Shown: positions 24,357-34,342, numbered from the stretch's first letter. The stretch: 52,464 bases of DNA from Bacteroidota bacterium (GCA_018267615.1 JAFDYD010000012.1:42388-94851), one strand, 5' to 3'. A program made the numbers and translations. The notes: a model not told the origin generated them from the sequence alone.

Positions 24357-26522
24357 CTACGGCAGCGCAAACGCGACATAGCTATCTCCTGATGTAGTAT
24401 TTAATTTTCCGCCGCCACACGCGATAACGATAAATTCCTTTCCATTATGCTCAAATACAGCAGGCGTAGCAAAAGCAGGAGCGGGGAGTGTTGATTCGAA
24501 TAATAATTTCCCTGTGCGTTTATTATAAGCGCGGAATTTTCCATCTCTTGATGCGCCAATGAATAGTAAGCCGCCTTTGGTAATCACCGATCCTCCATAA
24601 TTTTCTGTGCCCGTTTGAATTCCTTTCGCAGCGAATTCAGGATAGTTGCCGAGTGTATCTTTCCATGACAATTCACCGGTGTTCAGATTGATGGCGTTTA
24701 GTGTTCCCCATGGTGGAGCAATTGCCGGGTATCCTTCTTTGCTCAAAAATTTATTGTACCCGGTAATCGAGTAAGGTAGTTTTCGCCACGCATCTTCCGG
24801 GTTGGGGACTTCCACGAATTTGTTGTTTTGATTTTTTTTGATTGATAAAACAAATGAAGCAATTGCGCCCCTTTCATCTGCGGTTAATTGTTTGAACGCG
24901 GGCATCATTCTTCTTCCTGATGATACCAGGAAATTAAAACTGTCTTCTTTATATTTTTTTTCGATATTGATCAGCGAAGGAAAATTTCCCGAACCTTTTC
25001 TGTCGGTACCGTGGCATGACATGCAATTCGCTTTGTACAAACGTTGTCCTGCTTCTAAAAAAGTTTCTTGTTTTTTTGAATCTTGTTTCAACGCAACCAT
25101 CGTCAACACCCAGGGCATTTCATTGGCATTTACATAAAGCAAACCTGTTTCAGGATCGAATGATGGTCCACCCCATTCTCCACCGCCATCGAAGCCAGGG
25201 AATATCACCGTGCCTTGTGTGGATGGAGGATTGAACATGATACCAGTTTTGTAGGATGCCAATTTTTTCCTGATATCTTCATAAGAGGAATCCGGTAAAA
25301 GATGATTGATATCTTTTTCAGTAAATGACTGGCGCACGAAAGGTTTTGGCAGAGAAGGAATCGGTTGAGTAGGAGCTACCTTTTCACCAACAAGACTAGT
25401 CTCTGTGGGTACGGGTGTTTCTGTAATCGGGAAAACAGGTTCTCCTGTTTCTCTATTAAAAACAAAAACAAAACCTGTTTTTGTAGTTGTTGCAATGGCA
25501 TCGATTTGTTTTCCACTATTCGTAACCGTTACCAACATGCCAGGAGAAGAAAAGTCGCGATCCCAAATATCATGATGTACATCCTGGAAATGCCAAATTC
25601 TTTTTCCGGTGTTGGCGTCGAGTGCAAGCAAGCAATCGGCATAGAGATCATTTCCCGTTCTCTTTCCGCCATAAAAATCAAAAGAAGCAGAACCGGTAGA
25701 TGCATATACAATTCCTCTTTTTTCATCTACAATTATTCCCGACCAGGCGTTGGCACCACCGATATGCTTATACGCAGTGGTGTCATCCCATGATTCGTAT
25801 CCTGCTTCACCCGGATGCGGAATGGTATGAAATATCCAGCGAAGTTTTCCGGTACGCGTATCAAACGCGCGTATATGACCCGGCGCTGCCGCAGGTCCTT
25901 CATCGACTCTTGTCCCCATGATTAAAAGATCCTTGTATACAGCGGGCGGAGTGGTGGAAGTGACAAACAAGTCTTTTACATTTCTATCAAGCCCATCATG
26001 CAAATCAATTTTTCCACTGTCACCAAACGAAATTATCTGTTTACCACTCGTTGCATCCACTGCATATAGCCAGGAGCCGGCAGTATAAAAAATTCTTTTA
26101 TCCTGATTGCCGTCGGTCCAATAAGAAACCCCACGGCAATTATTCAAAACAAAAAACGCCATTTTATTTCCTGCCAGTGAATCAAAAGGATTGAAAACCC
26201 ATTTTTCTTTTCCTGTTGCGGCATCGATGGCAAACAATCTCATCTTCGGCGAGGTACCATATACAATACCATCGATCATGATCGGGTTGCATTGTATCTG
26301 CGAATGGTTGGCCGTGTCAACATCATTAGTATGATATTCCCACACCGGTTTCAACTGCTGCACATTGTTCGTGTCGATTTCTGTAAGCGAAGAATAATGA
26401 ATGTTCTCATTGCCGCCGCCATATGAACGCCAGCCGGTATAAGATTTTTTTTCTTCGTTTTTACAAGCTGAAAAAATAATGACTGCAAAAAGGAAAAAGA
26501 ATGCAGAATAAGTTTTTGGCAT
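24357..26522 (-). CDS. PQQ-dependent dehydrogenase with cytochrome c domain (glucose dehydrogenase-like lipoprotein)
   Basis: A 721-residue quinoprotein, lipidated at Cys20 (FSACKNEE). The eight-bladed propeller carries repeated tryptophan-docking-like blades (DAATGKEKWVF, DTRTGKLRWIF, DANTGKRIWHF, NLNTGELSWKD). About residues 505-585 hold an inserted c-type cytochrome with CMSCH and a later Met (RRMMPAF) as haem ligands. The family oxidises sugars or alcohols in the periplasm and passes electrons to the respiratory chain. Nothing for PQQ synthesis is in the window. It converges on the deacetylase gene and may serve oxidation of sugars released by the GH78 system; the substrate is not known. 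Confidence 0.9.
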   Translation of the reverse strand: MPKTYSAFFFLFAVIIFSACKNEEKKSYTGWRSYGGGNENIHYSSLTEIDTNNVQQLKPVWEYHTNDVDTANHSQIQCNPIMIDGIVYGTSPKMRLFAIDAATGKEKWVFNPFDSLAGNKMAFFVLNNCRGVSYWTDGNQDKRIFYTAGSWLYAVDATSGKQIISFGDSGKIDLHDGLDRNVKDLFVTSTTPPAVYKDLLIMGTRVDEGPAAAPGHIRAFDTRTGKLRWIFHTIPHPGEAGYESWDDTTAYKHIGGANAWSGIIVDEKRGIVYASTGSASFDFYGGKRTGNDLYADCLLALDANTGKRIWHFQDVHHDIWDRDFSSPGMLVTVTNSGKQIDAIATTTKTGFVFVFNRETGEPVFPITETPVPTETSLVGEKVAPTQPIPSLPKPFVRQSFTEKDINHLLPDSSYEDIRKKLASYKTGIMFNPPSTQGTVIFPGFDGGGEWGGPSFDPETGLLYVNANEMPWVLTMVALKQDSKKQETFLEAGQRLYKANCMSCHGTDRKGSGNFPSLINIEKKYKEDSFNFLVSSGRRMMPAFKQLTADERGAIASFVLSIKKNQNNKFVEVPNPEDAWRKLPYSITGYNKFLSKEGYPAIAPPWGTLNAINLNTGELSWKDTLGNYPEFAAKGIQTGTENYGGSVITKGGLLFIGASRDGKFRAYNKRTGKLLFESTLPAPAFATPAVFEHNGKEFIVIACGGGKLNTTSGDSYVAFALP

Positions 26523-26685
26523 GAATCGATTGTTTTAAGCTGAACGGAGAAAACGAATATATTGAAAGATTTTTGAAATTTTCAGATTTAGTAATGTGTG
26601 TATTTGTGATGATAAATTTGAAAATTCAAAAATGTTTTTTGAGTGGTTTGTGATTAAATCTTGATGAAGAAAATTTACAAGCAGG

Positions 26686-26732
26686 CCCTCACCCCTTGCC
26701 CCTCTCCTTTAGGAGAGGGGTTGGGGTGAGGG
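26686..26732. repeat. GC-rich interrupted hairpin after the histidine kinase gene
   Basis: Arms 26686-26708 and 26711-26732: two 10-bp perfect blocks (CCCTCACCCC/GGGGTGAGGG and CCCCTCTCCT/AGGAGAGGGG) around a small internal loop. It lies 5 bp beyond the end of the minus-strand kinase gene. Its sequence belongs to none of the other repeat families here. Confidence 0.8.
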
Positions 26733-26737
26733 AAGAA

Positions 26738-28732
26738 TTATGATAATGCGGGAAGTACAATAGTGAAAGCTGCGCCTTTGCCTTTTTCGGAACTGGCTCT
26801 GATTGTTCCGCCGTGGTTCTCTGCAATTTTTTTGCAAAGCGCCAGTCCGATGCCGGTGCCTTGATATTCGCTTCGGTTATTGAGACGTCGGAATATTACA
26901 AAGATTTGCTCCGCGTCCACTTTTTCAAAACCTATTCCGTTATCTTGGAAATATAATGCGACAAAATTAGAACCTGATTTTAACTCAGGGAATTCTTTGA
27001 TTTCTTCGGCGCTTAAAATTTTGGAAGAAATATGAATAATGGGTTCCTTCTCGCAGAATTTAATAGAGTTATTGATCAGGTTCGAAAATAGTTGTCTCAA
27101 TTGTGAAGCAACACCGGGTATAGAAGGTAAATTCTCCGTTTGTATCAAAGCATTTTTTTGTTCTATCATCAATTCAAGGTCAGATTGCGCATCAAAAACT
27201 ACCTGGTTCAAATCTACAGTAGCAGATGTATCCATTGCATGTGTCAGACGTGAATAGTTGAGTACATCATTGATTAGCGTTGTCATTCTTTTCGCTGACT
27301 GATTGATCTTATCAAAATATTTTTTGAAGTCGGCTTCGTTGTGAATATTTTTTTTCAGCATCTCCGAAAAAGTTTGAATTTTTCGAAGAGGTTCCTGCAA
27401 ATCGTGACTAGCGATATAGGCATATTGTTCTAACTCGAGATTGGATTTTTCCAATTGCTCATTTAGCTTGATAAGATCAATCGTTCGTTCACGTACTGTT
27501 TTTTCTAGTTTTTCCTTGGCCAGTTTTTCCTCGGTAATATCGAGCACAGTACCGATAAATCGCTCAGCCTGGTTGTTATCATTAAAATAGACTTTTCCCT
27601 GCGCTCTTATCCATCTGGGCTCGCCGTCGCTATAACGTAAAATCCTGTATTGAATATCGTAATCACCTGTGGTGGTCGGGTCCATCGATCGTTGAATGGC
27701 AGCCTGCGCAAAATTTATATCATCCGGATGAATATGTGTTGCAAAAAAATCCATATCGATTTTAAAATCCTCCGGCACATCAAAAATTTTCCTGCATTCA
27801 TTTGACCAGGAAAGAATTCCTGACAGCGGATAATAATCCCATGTGCCCAGTTTTGTCGATTCAACCGCCATTCTGAATCTTTCGTCCACCTCGCGGATTT
27901 TTCGCTCAGCGGCTTTTTGCGCCGTGATATTTCTGGCAATCTTAGAAGCACCAATAATATTTCCTTTGGAATCTTTTACCGGTGAGATGGTCAGAGAGAT
28001 ATCAAGGATGGTTCCGTTTTTTGTTTCACGCTGGGTTTCGAAATGATCCACGCGTTCTCCATTTCTTATTCTTTCTAAAATTTTTTTCTCCTCATCGCTA
28101 CGATCTTTCGGAATGATTTTGGAAATTGACTGACCGACCATTTCCTCTTCTGTATAACCAAAAATTCTTCTTGCGCTATCATTCCAGCTCGTAACGATGC
28201 CCTGTAGCGTTTTACTGATGATGGCATCGTCGGACGATTGAACAATGGCCACCATATTTCCCATTTTCTCCTCTATGATTTTTTGATCAGTGATATCGGT
28301 CAACATATTCACTGCTCCCATCAGTTTGCCATCTGCGTCAAAAACAGGTTGGGGATGTGGGTTTACATTGCGCCGTGTGCCGTCTGGTCTTTCAATAATT
28401 ATTTCTGCTCCCACAACGGTACGGACTTCTTTTACCGCAATTGCCATTGGATTGGCGTCCGGCGAAAGCGGTTTACCATCGACGTTATATATTTTTAATG
28501 AACCACACCAAAGATCTTTGCCGATTTCAGGTTCGCGGCCCCAGAGTTCAGCAGCAGATTTGTTGAATAACCTGACAAAACCATTTTGATCGCAGGTATA
28601 AACCGCGACAGGCAGGCCCTCTATGAATTTGAAATAATCGGTTTCTGTCATTTTCTGACCAGGCGCATTTAACTCTTCCAATGCCTGCGCAATTTTAGGG
28701 GTATCAATATTTTTAGAAAGGATCTCGGACAC
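26738..28732 (-). CDS. Soluble sensor histidine kinase with three PAS domains
   Basis: A 664-residue protein with no membrane segment. Three PAS modules (about 30-150, 155-275, 282-405; the last contains WSNECRKIFDVP and a PAC tail IGTVLDITEEK), a coiled linker, a HisKA domain with phospho-acceptor His443 (YIASHDLQEPLRKI) and a HATPase domain with NLINNSIKFC, DNGIGFE and GTGIGLALCKK boxes. It should sense a cytoplasmic signal and pass phosphate to a response regulator not encoded nearby. It is a lone minus-strand gene; the ligand is unknown. Confidence 0.92.
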   Translation of the reverse strand: MSEILSKNIDTPKIAQALEELNAPGQKMTETDYFKFIEGLPVAVYTCDQNGFVRLFNKSAAELWGREPEIGKDLWCGSLKIYNVDGKPLSPDANPMAIAVKEVRTVVGAEIIIERPDGTRRNVNPHPQPVFDADGKLMGAVNMLTDITDQKIIEEKMGNMVAIVQSSDDAIISKTLQGIVTSWNDSARRIFGYTEEEMVGQSISKIIPKDRSDEEKKILERIRNGERVDHFETQRETKNGTILDISLTISPVKDSKGNIIGASKIARNITAQKAAERKIREVDERFRMAVESTKLGTWDYYPLSGILSWSNECRKIFDVPEDFKIDMDFFATHIHPDDINFAQAAIQRSMDPTTTGDYDIQYRILRYSDGEPRWIRAQGKVYFNDNNQAERFIGTVLDITEEKLAKEKLEKTVRERTIDLIKLNEQLEKSNLELEQYAYIASHDLQEPLRKIQTFSEMLKKNIHNEADFKKYFDKINQSAKRMTTLINDVLNYSRLTHAMDTSATVDLNQVVFDAQSDLELMIEQKNALIQTENLPSIPGVASQLRQLFSNLINNSIKFCEKEPIIHISSKILSAEEIKEFPELKSGSNFVALYFQDNGIGFEKVDAEQIFVIFRRLNNRSEYQGTGIGLALCKKIAENHGGTIRASSEKGKGAAFTIVLPALS

Positions 28733-29042
28733 TATTCAGGGTTTAATAAGAGTGATTTTCAATCGGTTTATCTCAGCTTTGACTATAACTAATAACAACA
28801 AGCGCAATTGTGAGACCGAAAAATAACAAAAAGATAAAATAAATTTTCTTCGACTCAATAACCTATTTTTCAACAGGTTGTTATTTTTTTAACGGGAATG
28901 AGCCGATGGGAACACATATTGCTGAAATAGTTGTGGATTTTTCTACCCACATTTTAATTTTCTGATGAAGTTTCTGTTTCTTCGTGTCTGCGTCACTTTG
29001 TGAAAAAAGAGAACCACAAAGGCACGAAGTTATAGATCCAAT
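28733..29042. other. 310-bp non-coding gap with degenerate repeat fragments
   Basis: No gene is seen. At 28844-28880 AATAACCT and AGGTTGTTATT form an imperfect hairpin followed by a T-run on the plus strand, but no plus-strand gene enters it. At about 28979-29031 CTTCGTG...CACTTTGTG faces CACAAAGGCACGAAG, a decayed inverted repeat; the word AAGGCACGAAG also occurs at the left edge of the window (about 8-18). The gap should contain the promoter of the minus-strand kinase; no box is convincing. Confidence 0.5.
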
Positions 29043-29876
29043 TCATTTTATCCGCCTATTCACAAATTCAGAAATTCCCTCGTCCATTTTATGGTCGTAG
29101 ATATATTTAAGTTGCGATGCGGTTTTGACAGCAACCTTCCTGTATAACTTCATTGTTTTTTTCAACGCTCTCCAACTGTCTTTTTTATCGAATCGTCCAA
29201 AACAATCATGCAATGCACTCCATAGTTTTTTGTCGATCCAGTCTTTCATATTTTTTCCATCTTGCTTCGGACTGAAATTCCACTTTGAATCAATCGCGTG
29301 ATTCCATTCAATCATTTGTAATAACCATTTCTTTGTTGCATGCGCGCGTGTTTGTGCCGTCCACAAATCTTCTCTCGAAATATATTTTGCCACATGATAT
29401 ATTTCAAACCAAAATTCTTTGCAGTTCAAATCAAAAGTTTTTCCACTAGGCTTGTTGATTCGATAGGCTTTGTAATTTGGCTTTTGCATTTTTGAAGTGA
29501 TACAGTCTTTGTCAAGCAAAATTTTATAACCAATATTATAGGAATCGGGAAGTTTCGGCTGCTCGACAAGTGTATGTAGCAAGGATATTGGGTGAAAAGA
29601 AAAATCTACTTTGATTCCTTTTTTAAAAATGGTGAGTCGTGTGGGTATTTGCGATTGAAAAAAATCAAATTGGTCGTGAATGCAAACAAGATATTTGCCG
29701 ATCTCGTCGATCCATTTATCGTTATTGATAAAATCAAAATCATTTCCAAAAATCGCAATATCATAATCAGATAAGCTGTCTTTTTTACCTTTTCCTACAA
29801 GAGAACCGGTCAATATCATCGCGTGGATCGACGACTTTGTTTTGGCCCATTCGATGATTTTTTCCAGCATCTTCAT
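29043..29876 (-). CDS. Aminoglycoside 6-adenylyltransferase (ANT(6)/AadK)-like nucleotidyltransferase
   Basis: A 277-residue protein with the ANT(6) family start: a GS nucleotide-binding turn and acidic pair (ILTGSLVGKGKKDSLSDYDIAIF, Asp residues about 39 and 41) followed by helical C-terminal half (KEFWFEIYHVAKYISREDLWTAQTR). Enzymes of the family adenylate streptomycin, but many environmental members have no demonstrated resistance role. The residues needed for nucleotidyl transfer look intact. The codon and base use is AT-rich like neighbours. It stands alone between two unrelated minus-strand genes. Confidence 0.82.
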   Translation of the reverse strand: MKMLEKIIEWAKTKSSIHAMILTGSLVGKGKKDSLSDYDIAIFGNDFDFINNDKWIDEIGKYLVCIHDQFDFFQSQIPTRLTIFKKGIKVDFSFHPISLLHTLVEQPKLPDSYNIGYKILLDKDCITSKMQKPNYKAYRINKPSGKTFDLNCKEFWFEIYHVAKYISREDLWTAQTRAHATKKWLLQMIEWNHAIDSKWNFSPKQDGKNMKDWIDKKLWSALHDCFGRFDKKDSWRALKKTMKLYRKVAVKTASQLKYIYDHKMDEGISEFVNRRIK

Positions 29877-30136
29877 AGCGCATTTTATTTTTTCAGGAAC
29901 TTAAAGTTTGTATCGAAAGCGGACAACCACTGTATTAAAAAGCAACAATTTCCGAAAATTCGTTGGACCGCAATTGACTAAAGATCAGTTCTTTAATTTT
30001 CGGCATACAAATTTATTATCAATATTCGTCTGTATGAATGTCTAAAAGAGTTTTTAAGCAGGATAGTTGTTGAATGAACAATTATTCACGGGGAACGTTT
30101 CTACGCTCCCCTTTGTGTTTTTTGCAGGTCGGTGAA

Positions 30137-30197
30137 AGAGCGGAGAAACAGAGCGTAGAGCGAAGGTTTTGCCGCTCTCACTCTGTTTCTTCACTCT
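30137..30197. repeat. Imperfect 26-bp inverted repeat after the GntR-type regulator gene
   Basis: Arms 30137-30162 and 30173-30197 pair over most of their length (AGAGCGGAGAAACAGAG against CTCTGTTTCTTCACTCT, then CGCTCT). A smaller stem, GGGGAACGT with ACGCTCCCC, lies at about 30091-30113. These fill much of the 331-bp gap 29877-30208; its other part is AT-rich with no gene seen. The repeat ends 12 bp past the end of the minus-strand regulator gene, a place suited to a terminator. Confidence 0.7.
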
Positions 30198-30208
30198 GAT
30201 TCCGCGGT

Positions 30209-31240
30209 TCACACCGACTCCCTCATCGTTAAATAAAACGGTATCGCAATATGCTCTTTGGATTTTTCCCGGATCAGCTTTGCGGCTTTTTCCCCCATCA
30301 GTTGAAAGTCGGTCGATATGGTTGTAATTCCTTTTAATATAATTTTTTTCAATGGTGTTTCATTGTAAGAAATGACGCCTACTTTTTTTCCGACTTCTAT
30401 TTTAGCGTCCAATATTTTTTCCACCAATATCACCAGGTCATTTTCCATCAGGCTGATATATAAAGTTCCTTCCTTTATTTTTTCAGTCGAAATATTATTA
30501 ACTACTTCATAACTGAACGCATACTGATTACAAAAGCGGTTAAAGCCCTTTAAGATTTCCGTCGGATGATATGTGTATTCGGGAAAAATTATTTTTAGTG
30601 TGTCATATTTTTTTATTTTCTCCAAAGCCTGTTCGAGTGCCGCATAAATATCTTTCTCGAAATCTTCATACACTGCTCCATATTGTCCGGTTACTTCAGG
30701 CAATAACTTATCGAGTACAATTAATTTTTCCTTGGGGATGGTATTGATGATTTCATAGGCATTTTCTCCACCTTCTAAAAAATGAGGTATGATCACATAA
30801 TAAAAATAGTCATCTCTTTTATTTTTCAGTAGTTCTTTAAATAATGAAAAGTCATTGTTATAAATATAGAAATCGATGGCAGCGTCTTCTCCAAGTGCAG
30901 CAACAAAAGAATCGTAGATGATTTTTTTATGGGTGCTGAGCTTGTTGAACAACAAAAAAACCTTTATTCTTTTTTTGATATCCGTATTTGCAATAAAATA
31001 ACCTTTGCCTGGTATGGAATGAATGATTCCCATTTGCTTCAGGTCTTTATACGCCCTGATGCAGGTATCTCGGGATATTTCCAATTCATAACTCAGGTCG
31101 TTGATCGATGGCAGCAAATAGTCTTTATGGATTCTACCGTCTTCTATTCCCTTTAATAAGGAGTCAATAACCTGCCGGTATTTTGGCGTTACAGAATGTT
31201 CGTCGATTACGATAACACGGTAAATATTTTCTGAATCCAT
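30209..31240 (-). CDS. GntR-type transcriptional regulator with LacI-like sensor domain (probable rhamnose regulator)
   Basis: A 343-residue regulator. Residues about 15-85 form a GntR winged helix (VIDSLLKGIEDGRIHKDYLLPSINDLSYELEISRDTCIRAYKDLKQMG), followed by a periplasmic-binding-protein-like sensor domain (about 90-340) as in LacI proteins, with GVISYNETPLKKIILKGITTIS near the end. In Bacteroidota this combination controls sugar catabolic genes. It is divergent from a GH78 rhamnosidase and upstream of all rha genes, so L-rhamnose or a derivative is the likely effector. The candidate operator at 31520 is shared with rhaT. Effector and repressor/activator mode are inferred. Confidence 0.85.
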   Translation of the reverse strand: MDSENIYRVIVIDEHSVTPKYRQVIDSLLKGIEDGRIHKDYLLPSINDLSYELEISRDTCIRAYKDLKQMGIIHSIPGKGYFIANTDIKKRIKVFLLFNKLSTHKKIIYDSFVAALGEDAAIDFYIYNNDFSLFKELLKNKRDDYFYYVIIPHFLEGGENAYEIINTIPKEKLIVLDKLLPEVTGQYGAVYEDFEKDIYAALEQALEKIKKYDTLKIIFPEYTYHPTEILKGFNRFCNQYAFSYEVVNNISTEKIKEGTLYISLMENDLVILVEKILDAKIEVGKKVGVISYNETPLKKIILKGITTISTDFQLMGEKAAKLIREKSKEHIAIPFYLTMRESV

Positions 31241-31339
31241 AACCGGGATTTTATACGATTTTACAGATTATTCCGCTAATAATCTTCAATAGTAAGATGT
31301 TATTCAGTCAACTCCGCACCGAAAGGGAATTAGTGGGCC

Positions 31340-31474
31340 TTTTAAAAGGTGGAAGGTACGGGTATAGCGTATGGCAGAGCTTATTTTAATTCACGATTTT
31401 TATTTTTCACCCTAAGCAACACTATTAATTAACAGCTTGCCATACCCTACACCCCATACCTTCCACCTTTAAAA
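31340..31474. repeat. Imperfect 42-bp inverted repeat between divergent regulator and rhamnosidase
   Basis: Arms 31340-31381 and 31434-31474 pair with about seven mismatches or gaps (TTTTAAA, GGTGGAAGGTA, TATGGCA blocks). The words GGTATAG and CCCTACACCCC link it to the repeat at 7518-7645. It lies in a 371-bp divergent region, 100 bp from the regulator start and 138 bp from the rhamnosidase start, hence not a terminator for either gene. Confidence 0.75.
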
Positions 31475-31519
31475 AAACAAACTGAGACACTACCAAAGAT
31501 TTTCACATTCATTTCATAC

Positions 31520-31535
31520 CAGTCCATAACAGCTA
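31520..31535 (+). promoter_or_regulatory. Candidate rhamnose-regulon operator upstream of GH78, overlapping the promoter
   Basis: CAGTCCATAACAGCTA is found unchanged at 39570-39585 upstream of rhaT. Here it ends 76 bp before the start codon and is followed 14 bp later by a -7-like TATATTTT (31550-31557), so it covers the -33 region. It is not palindromic. Binding by the GntR-type regulator is inferred from the shared position and context. Confidence 0.6.
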
Positions 31536-31611
31536 AATAAATAATACCCTATATTTTTAGGAGGGTGCTTATATTCGTATTCACCAACCATTACTCTAAA
31601 AAATTGCCATC

Positions 31612-34338
31612 ATGAGAAAAATGATTTCTTTGCTGACAGCGTCTTTGTTGATTTCCTCTTCAGGTATTGCGCAGTCAAAAGTGGAGGGCCTGCTTACCGA
31701 AAACCGGGTAAATCCAACGGGTATGGATATCCTAAATCCCAGGTTTAGCTGGCTGGTCGTATCCGACAAAAGAAATACGATGCAAACAGCTTATGAAATT
31801 CGCGTAGGCAATGATCCCGCTTCGCTTTCCAGGAATAACAAAATAATATGGAGCAGTGGCAAAAAAGAATCCGATTCTTCTGTGCATGTTGCTTACCAGG
31901 GGCCATCATTGGAGTCACGAAAAAAATATTATTGGCAGGTCAGGGTTTGGGATAACAGCGGAAAAGTGTCGGCATGGAGTGAGCCCGCTTATTGGCAAAT
32001 GGCGCTTTTACAACTTTCGGATTGGAAAGCGAAATGGATCCAGCCCGGATATGTAGAAGATTCTATCAACAGGCCGAGTCCGCTTTTTAGAAAAACATTC
32101 ATCTCAAATAAAAAAATTCAATCTGCACTTATTTATATCACCGCGCATGGGATCTATGAAGCACAGATCAACGGACATCGCGTGGGAGATGCATACCTGA
32201 GCCCGGGATGGACGGCTTACAAAAAAAGATTGCAATACCAGGTGTATGATGTCGCCAATTTATTATCAACAGGATCGAATGCAATCGGTGTGGCGTTGGG
32301 AAGTGGCTGGTATCGTGGGTTTATTGGATTCAATGATAATAATAATTTTTATGGGAAAGATATTTCGCTGCTATTGCAATTAGAGATTACCTATAGTGAT
32401 GGCACAATGGAAACAATTGTTTCGGATGAATCCTGGAAATCTTCAACAGGCTCAATCAAAAGTTCTGAATTATATAATGGTGAAACCATCGATAATCGCG
32501 ACGACAAACCAGGATGGGCAACAGCAGCGTATAATGATAAAGGTTGGGATGGAGTGAAAGTTGCAAATTTTTCAAATGATAATTTAATCGCAACATATAA
32601 TGAACCTGTCAGAAAACATGAAGTCTTCAAAGCGCTGAGAGTTTTTACAACTCCGAAAGGAGAAAAAGTAATCGACTTCGGACAAAATCTTGTTGGATGG
32701 GTAATTTTAAAAGTGAAAGGAAAAGCAGGTGATAAGATCGTGATATCGCATGCTGAAGTTTTAGACAAGTCCGGGAATTTTTATACCGATAATCTTCGCG
32801 CGGCAAAGGCGGAAGACACATATATTTTAAAAGGTGGCGATGAAGAAATTTTCGAACCGCATTTTACATTTCATGGATTTCAATTTATTCGCGTGGAAGG
32901 ATACCCGGGAGAATTGAAGCCTGAAAATTTTACCGCCGTCACATTGTATTCTGATATGAAAAAGACAGGATCTTTCAAATCATCAGATGCATTGATCAAT
33001 CAACTTCAGCATAATATCGAGTGGGGACAAAAAGGAAATTTTCTCGATGTTCCAACAGATTGTCCGCAGCGAGATGAACGTCTCGGCTGGACCGGAGACG
33101 CCCAGGTATTTTCCAGGACAGCAGCATACAATATGAACGTGGAAGATTTTTTTGCGAAGTGGTTAAAAGATGTTGCTGCAGATCAATCACAGGATGGTGC
33201 AATTCCATTCGTGGTGCCAAATGTGTTAGGGCCAAGAGCCGGCGGTAGTACAGGTTGGGCAGATGTTGGAACAATTGTTCCATGGAATATGTATCTCGCT
33301 TATGGCGATAAAAGAATTTTGGAACAGCAATATCCGAGTATGAAAGCATGGGTTGAATACATGCATCATAATAGTAAAAATGATTTGTGGAATGTCGGTT
33401 TTCATTTTGGCGACTGGCTTTTTTACAGACCCGATGATGATAACGACGGACGTGCAGCCGTTACCGATAAATATTTAATCGCGCAGTGTTTTTACGCGCA
33501 TTCAACACAACTATTGATCAATGCCGCAAAAGTGATCGGTAAAGAAGATGAAGCTGTAACTTATACTGCGCTGTTGCAAAAAATAAAGGACGCATTCATG
33601 AAGGAATACATGACTGCAAACGGAAGACTGGTTTCAGGAACACAAACTGCTTATGTGTTGGCATTGAATTTTGATATGTTGCCGGAGTCATTACGAATGC
33701 AGGCGGCCGACAGATTGGTGGCAAATATTCAGAGTTATGATTATCATCTCACGACGGGATTTTTGGGAACGCCTTATCTCTGTCATGTATTGAGCCGTTT
33801 TGGTCACACTGAGGTCGCTTACAAATTATTACTGCAGCAAACATATCCATCATGGTTATATCCTGTGAAAATGGGAGCGACTACCATTTGGGAAAGATGG
33901 GACGGAAGAAAACCCGACAGCACTTTTCAAACACCGGGAATGAATTCATTCAACCATTATTCCTATGGCGCCATCGGCGATTGGATGTATCGTGTTGTAG
34001 CGGGCATCGATACTTATTCCGATAAGCCTGGATACAAACATATCAGGATCATGCCGCATACCGGCGAAGGATTAACTAGCGTCGCTGCCGATTTGCAAAC
34101 ATATTATGGATTGGTAAGTTCACATTGGAAACAGGAGCATGGAAAGTTTGTACTCGATGTTGAAATACCAGTGAATGCTACAGCGACCGTTGCAATACCA
34201 GCGAGTGATTCGAATTCGATCCAGGAAAATGGAAAACCATTATCTGCGATCAAAGAGATTCAAAGTGCAGGTAACGATAATGGATATGTGCTTTTGACGA
34301 TGGGTTCTGGGAAATATCATTTTGAAGTGGCGAAATGA
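31612..34338 (+). CDS. Alpha-L-rhamnosidase, GH78 (second copy)
   Basis: A 908-residue exported enzyme (signal peptide 1-20, ISSSGIAQ). Beta domains come first (ENRVNPTGMDILNPRFSWLV; DWKAKWIQPG), then the (alpha/alpha)6 catalytic barrel with the full GH78 motif DCPQRDERLGWTGDAQVF, whose Asp and Glu belong to the catalytic set, and the C-terminal sandwich with the GSGKYHFEV end. It hydrolyses terminal alpha-L-rhamnosides in the periplasm or at the surface. It is divergent from the GntR-type regulator and carries the putative operator, so it is the best candidate for rhamnose-induced expression. Confidence 0.95.
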   Translation: MRKMISLLTASLLISSSGIAQSKVEGLLTENRVNPTGMDILNPRFSWLVVSDKRNTMQTAYEIRVGNDPASLSRNNKIIWSSGKKESDSSVHVAYQGPSLESRKKYYWQVRVWDNSGKVSAWSEPAYWQMALLQLSDWKAKWIQPGYVEDSINRPSPLFRKTFISNKKIQSALIYITAHGIYEAQINGHRVGDAYLSPGWTAYKKRLQYQVYDVANLLSTGSNAIGVALGSGWYRGFIGFNDNNNFYGKDISLLLQLEITYSDGTMETIVSDESWKSSTGSIKSSELYNGETIDNRDDKPGWATAAYNDKGWDGVKVANFSNDNLIATYNEPVRKHEVFKALRVFTTPKGEKVIDFGQNLVGWVILKVKGKAGDKIVISHAEVLDKSGNFYTDNLRAAKAEDTYILKGGDEEIFEPHFTFHGFQFIRVEGYPGELKPENFTAVTLYSDMKKTGSFKSSDALINQLQHNIEWGQKGNFLDVPTDCPQRDERLGWTGDAQVFSRTAAYNMNVEDFFAKWLKDVAADQSQDGAIPFVVPNVLGPRAGGSTGWADVGTIVPWNMYLAYGDKRILEQQYPSMKAWVEYMHHNSKNDLWNVGFHFGDWLFYRPDDDNDGRAAVTDKYLIAQCFYAHSTQLLINAAKVIGKEDEAVTYTALLQKIKDAFMKEYMTANGRLVSGTQTAYVLALNFDMLPESLRMQAADRLVANIQSYDYHLTTGFLGTPYLCHVLSRFGHTEVAYKLLLQQTYPSWLYPVKMGATTIWERWDGRKPDSTFQTPGMNSFNHYSYGAIGDWMYRVVAGIDTYSDKPGYKHIRIMPHTGEGLTSVAADLQTYYGLVSSHWKQEHGKFVLDVEIPVNATATVAIPASDSNSIQENGKPLSAIKEIQSAGNDNGYVLLTMGSGKYHFEVAK

Positions 34339-34342
34339 AATC

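Noticed and set aside
29043..29876. Calling the ANT(6)-like gene a clinical-type resistance gene on a mobile element
   Set aside because: No mobile element, promoter or base-composition shift is visible around it, and many chromosomal family members have no shown resistance activity.
29877..30136. Possible small gene or RNA in the AT-rich gap; AAAGCGGACAA also occurs at about 36957
   Set aside because: No open frame with a plausible start and no foldable RNA beyond small stems; the shared 11 nt alone is too little.
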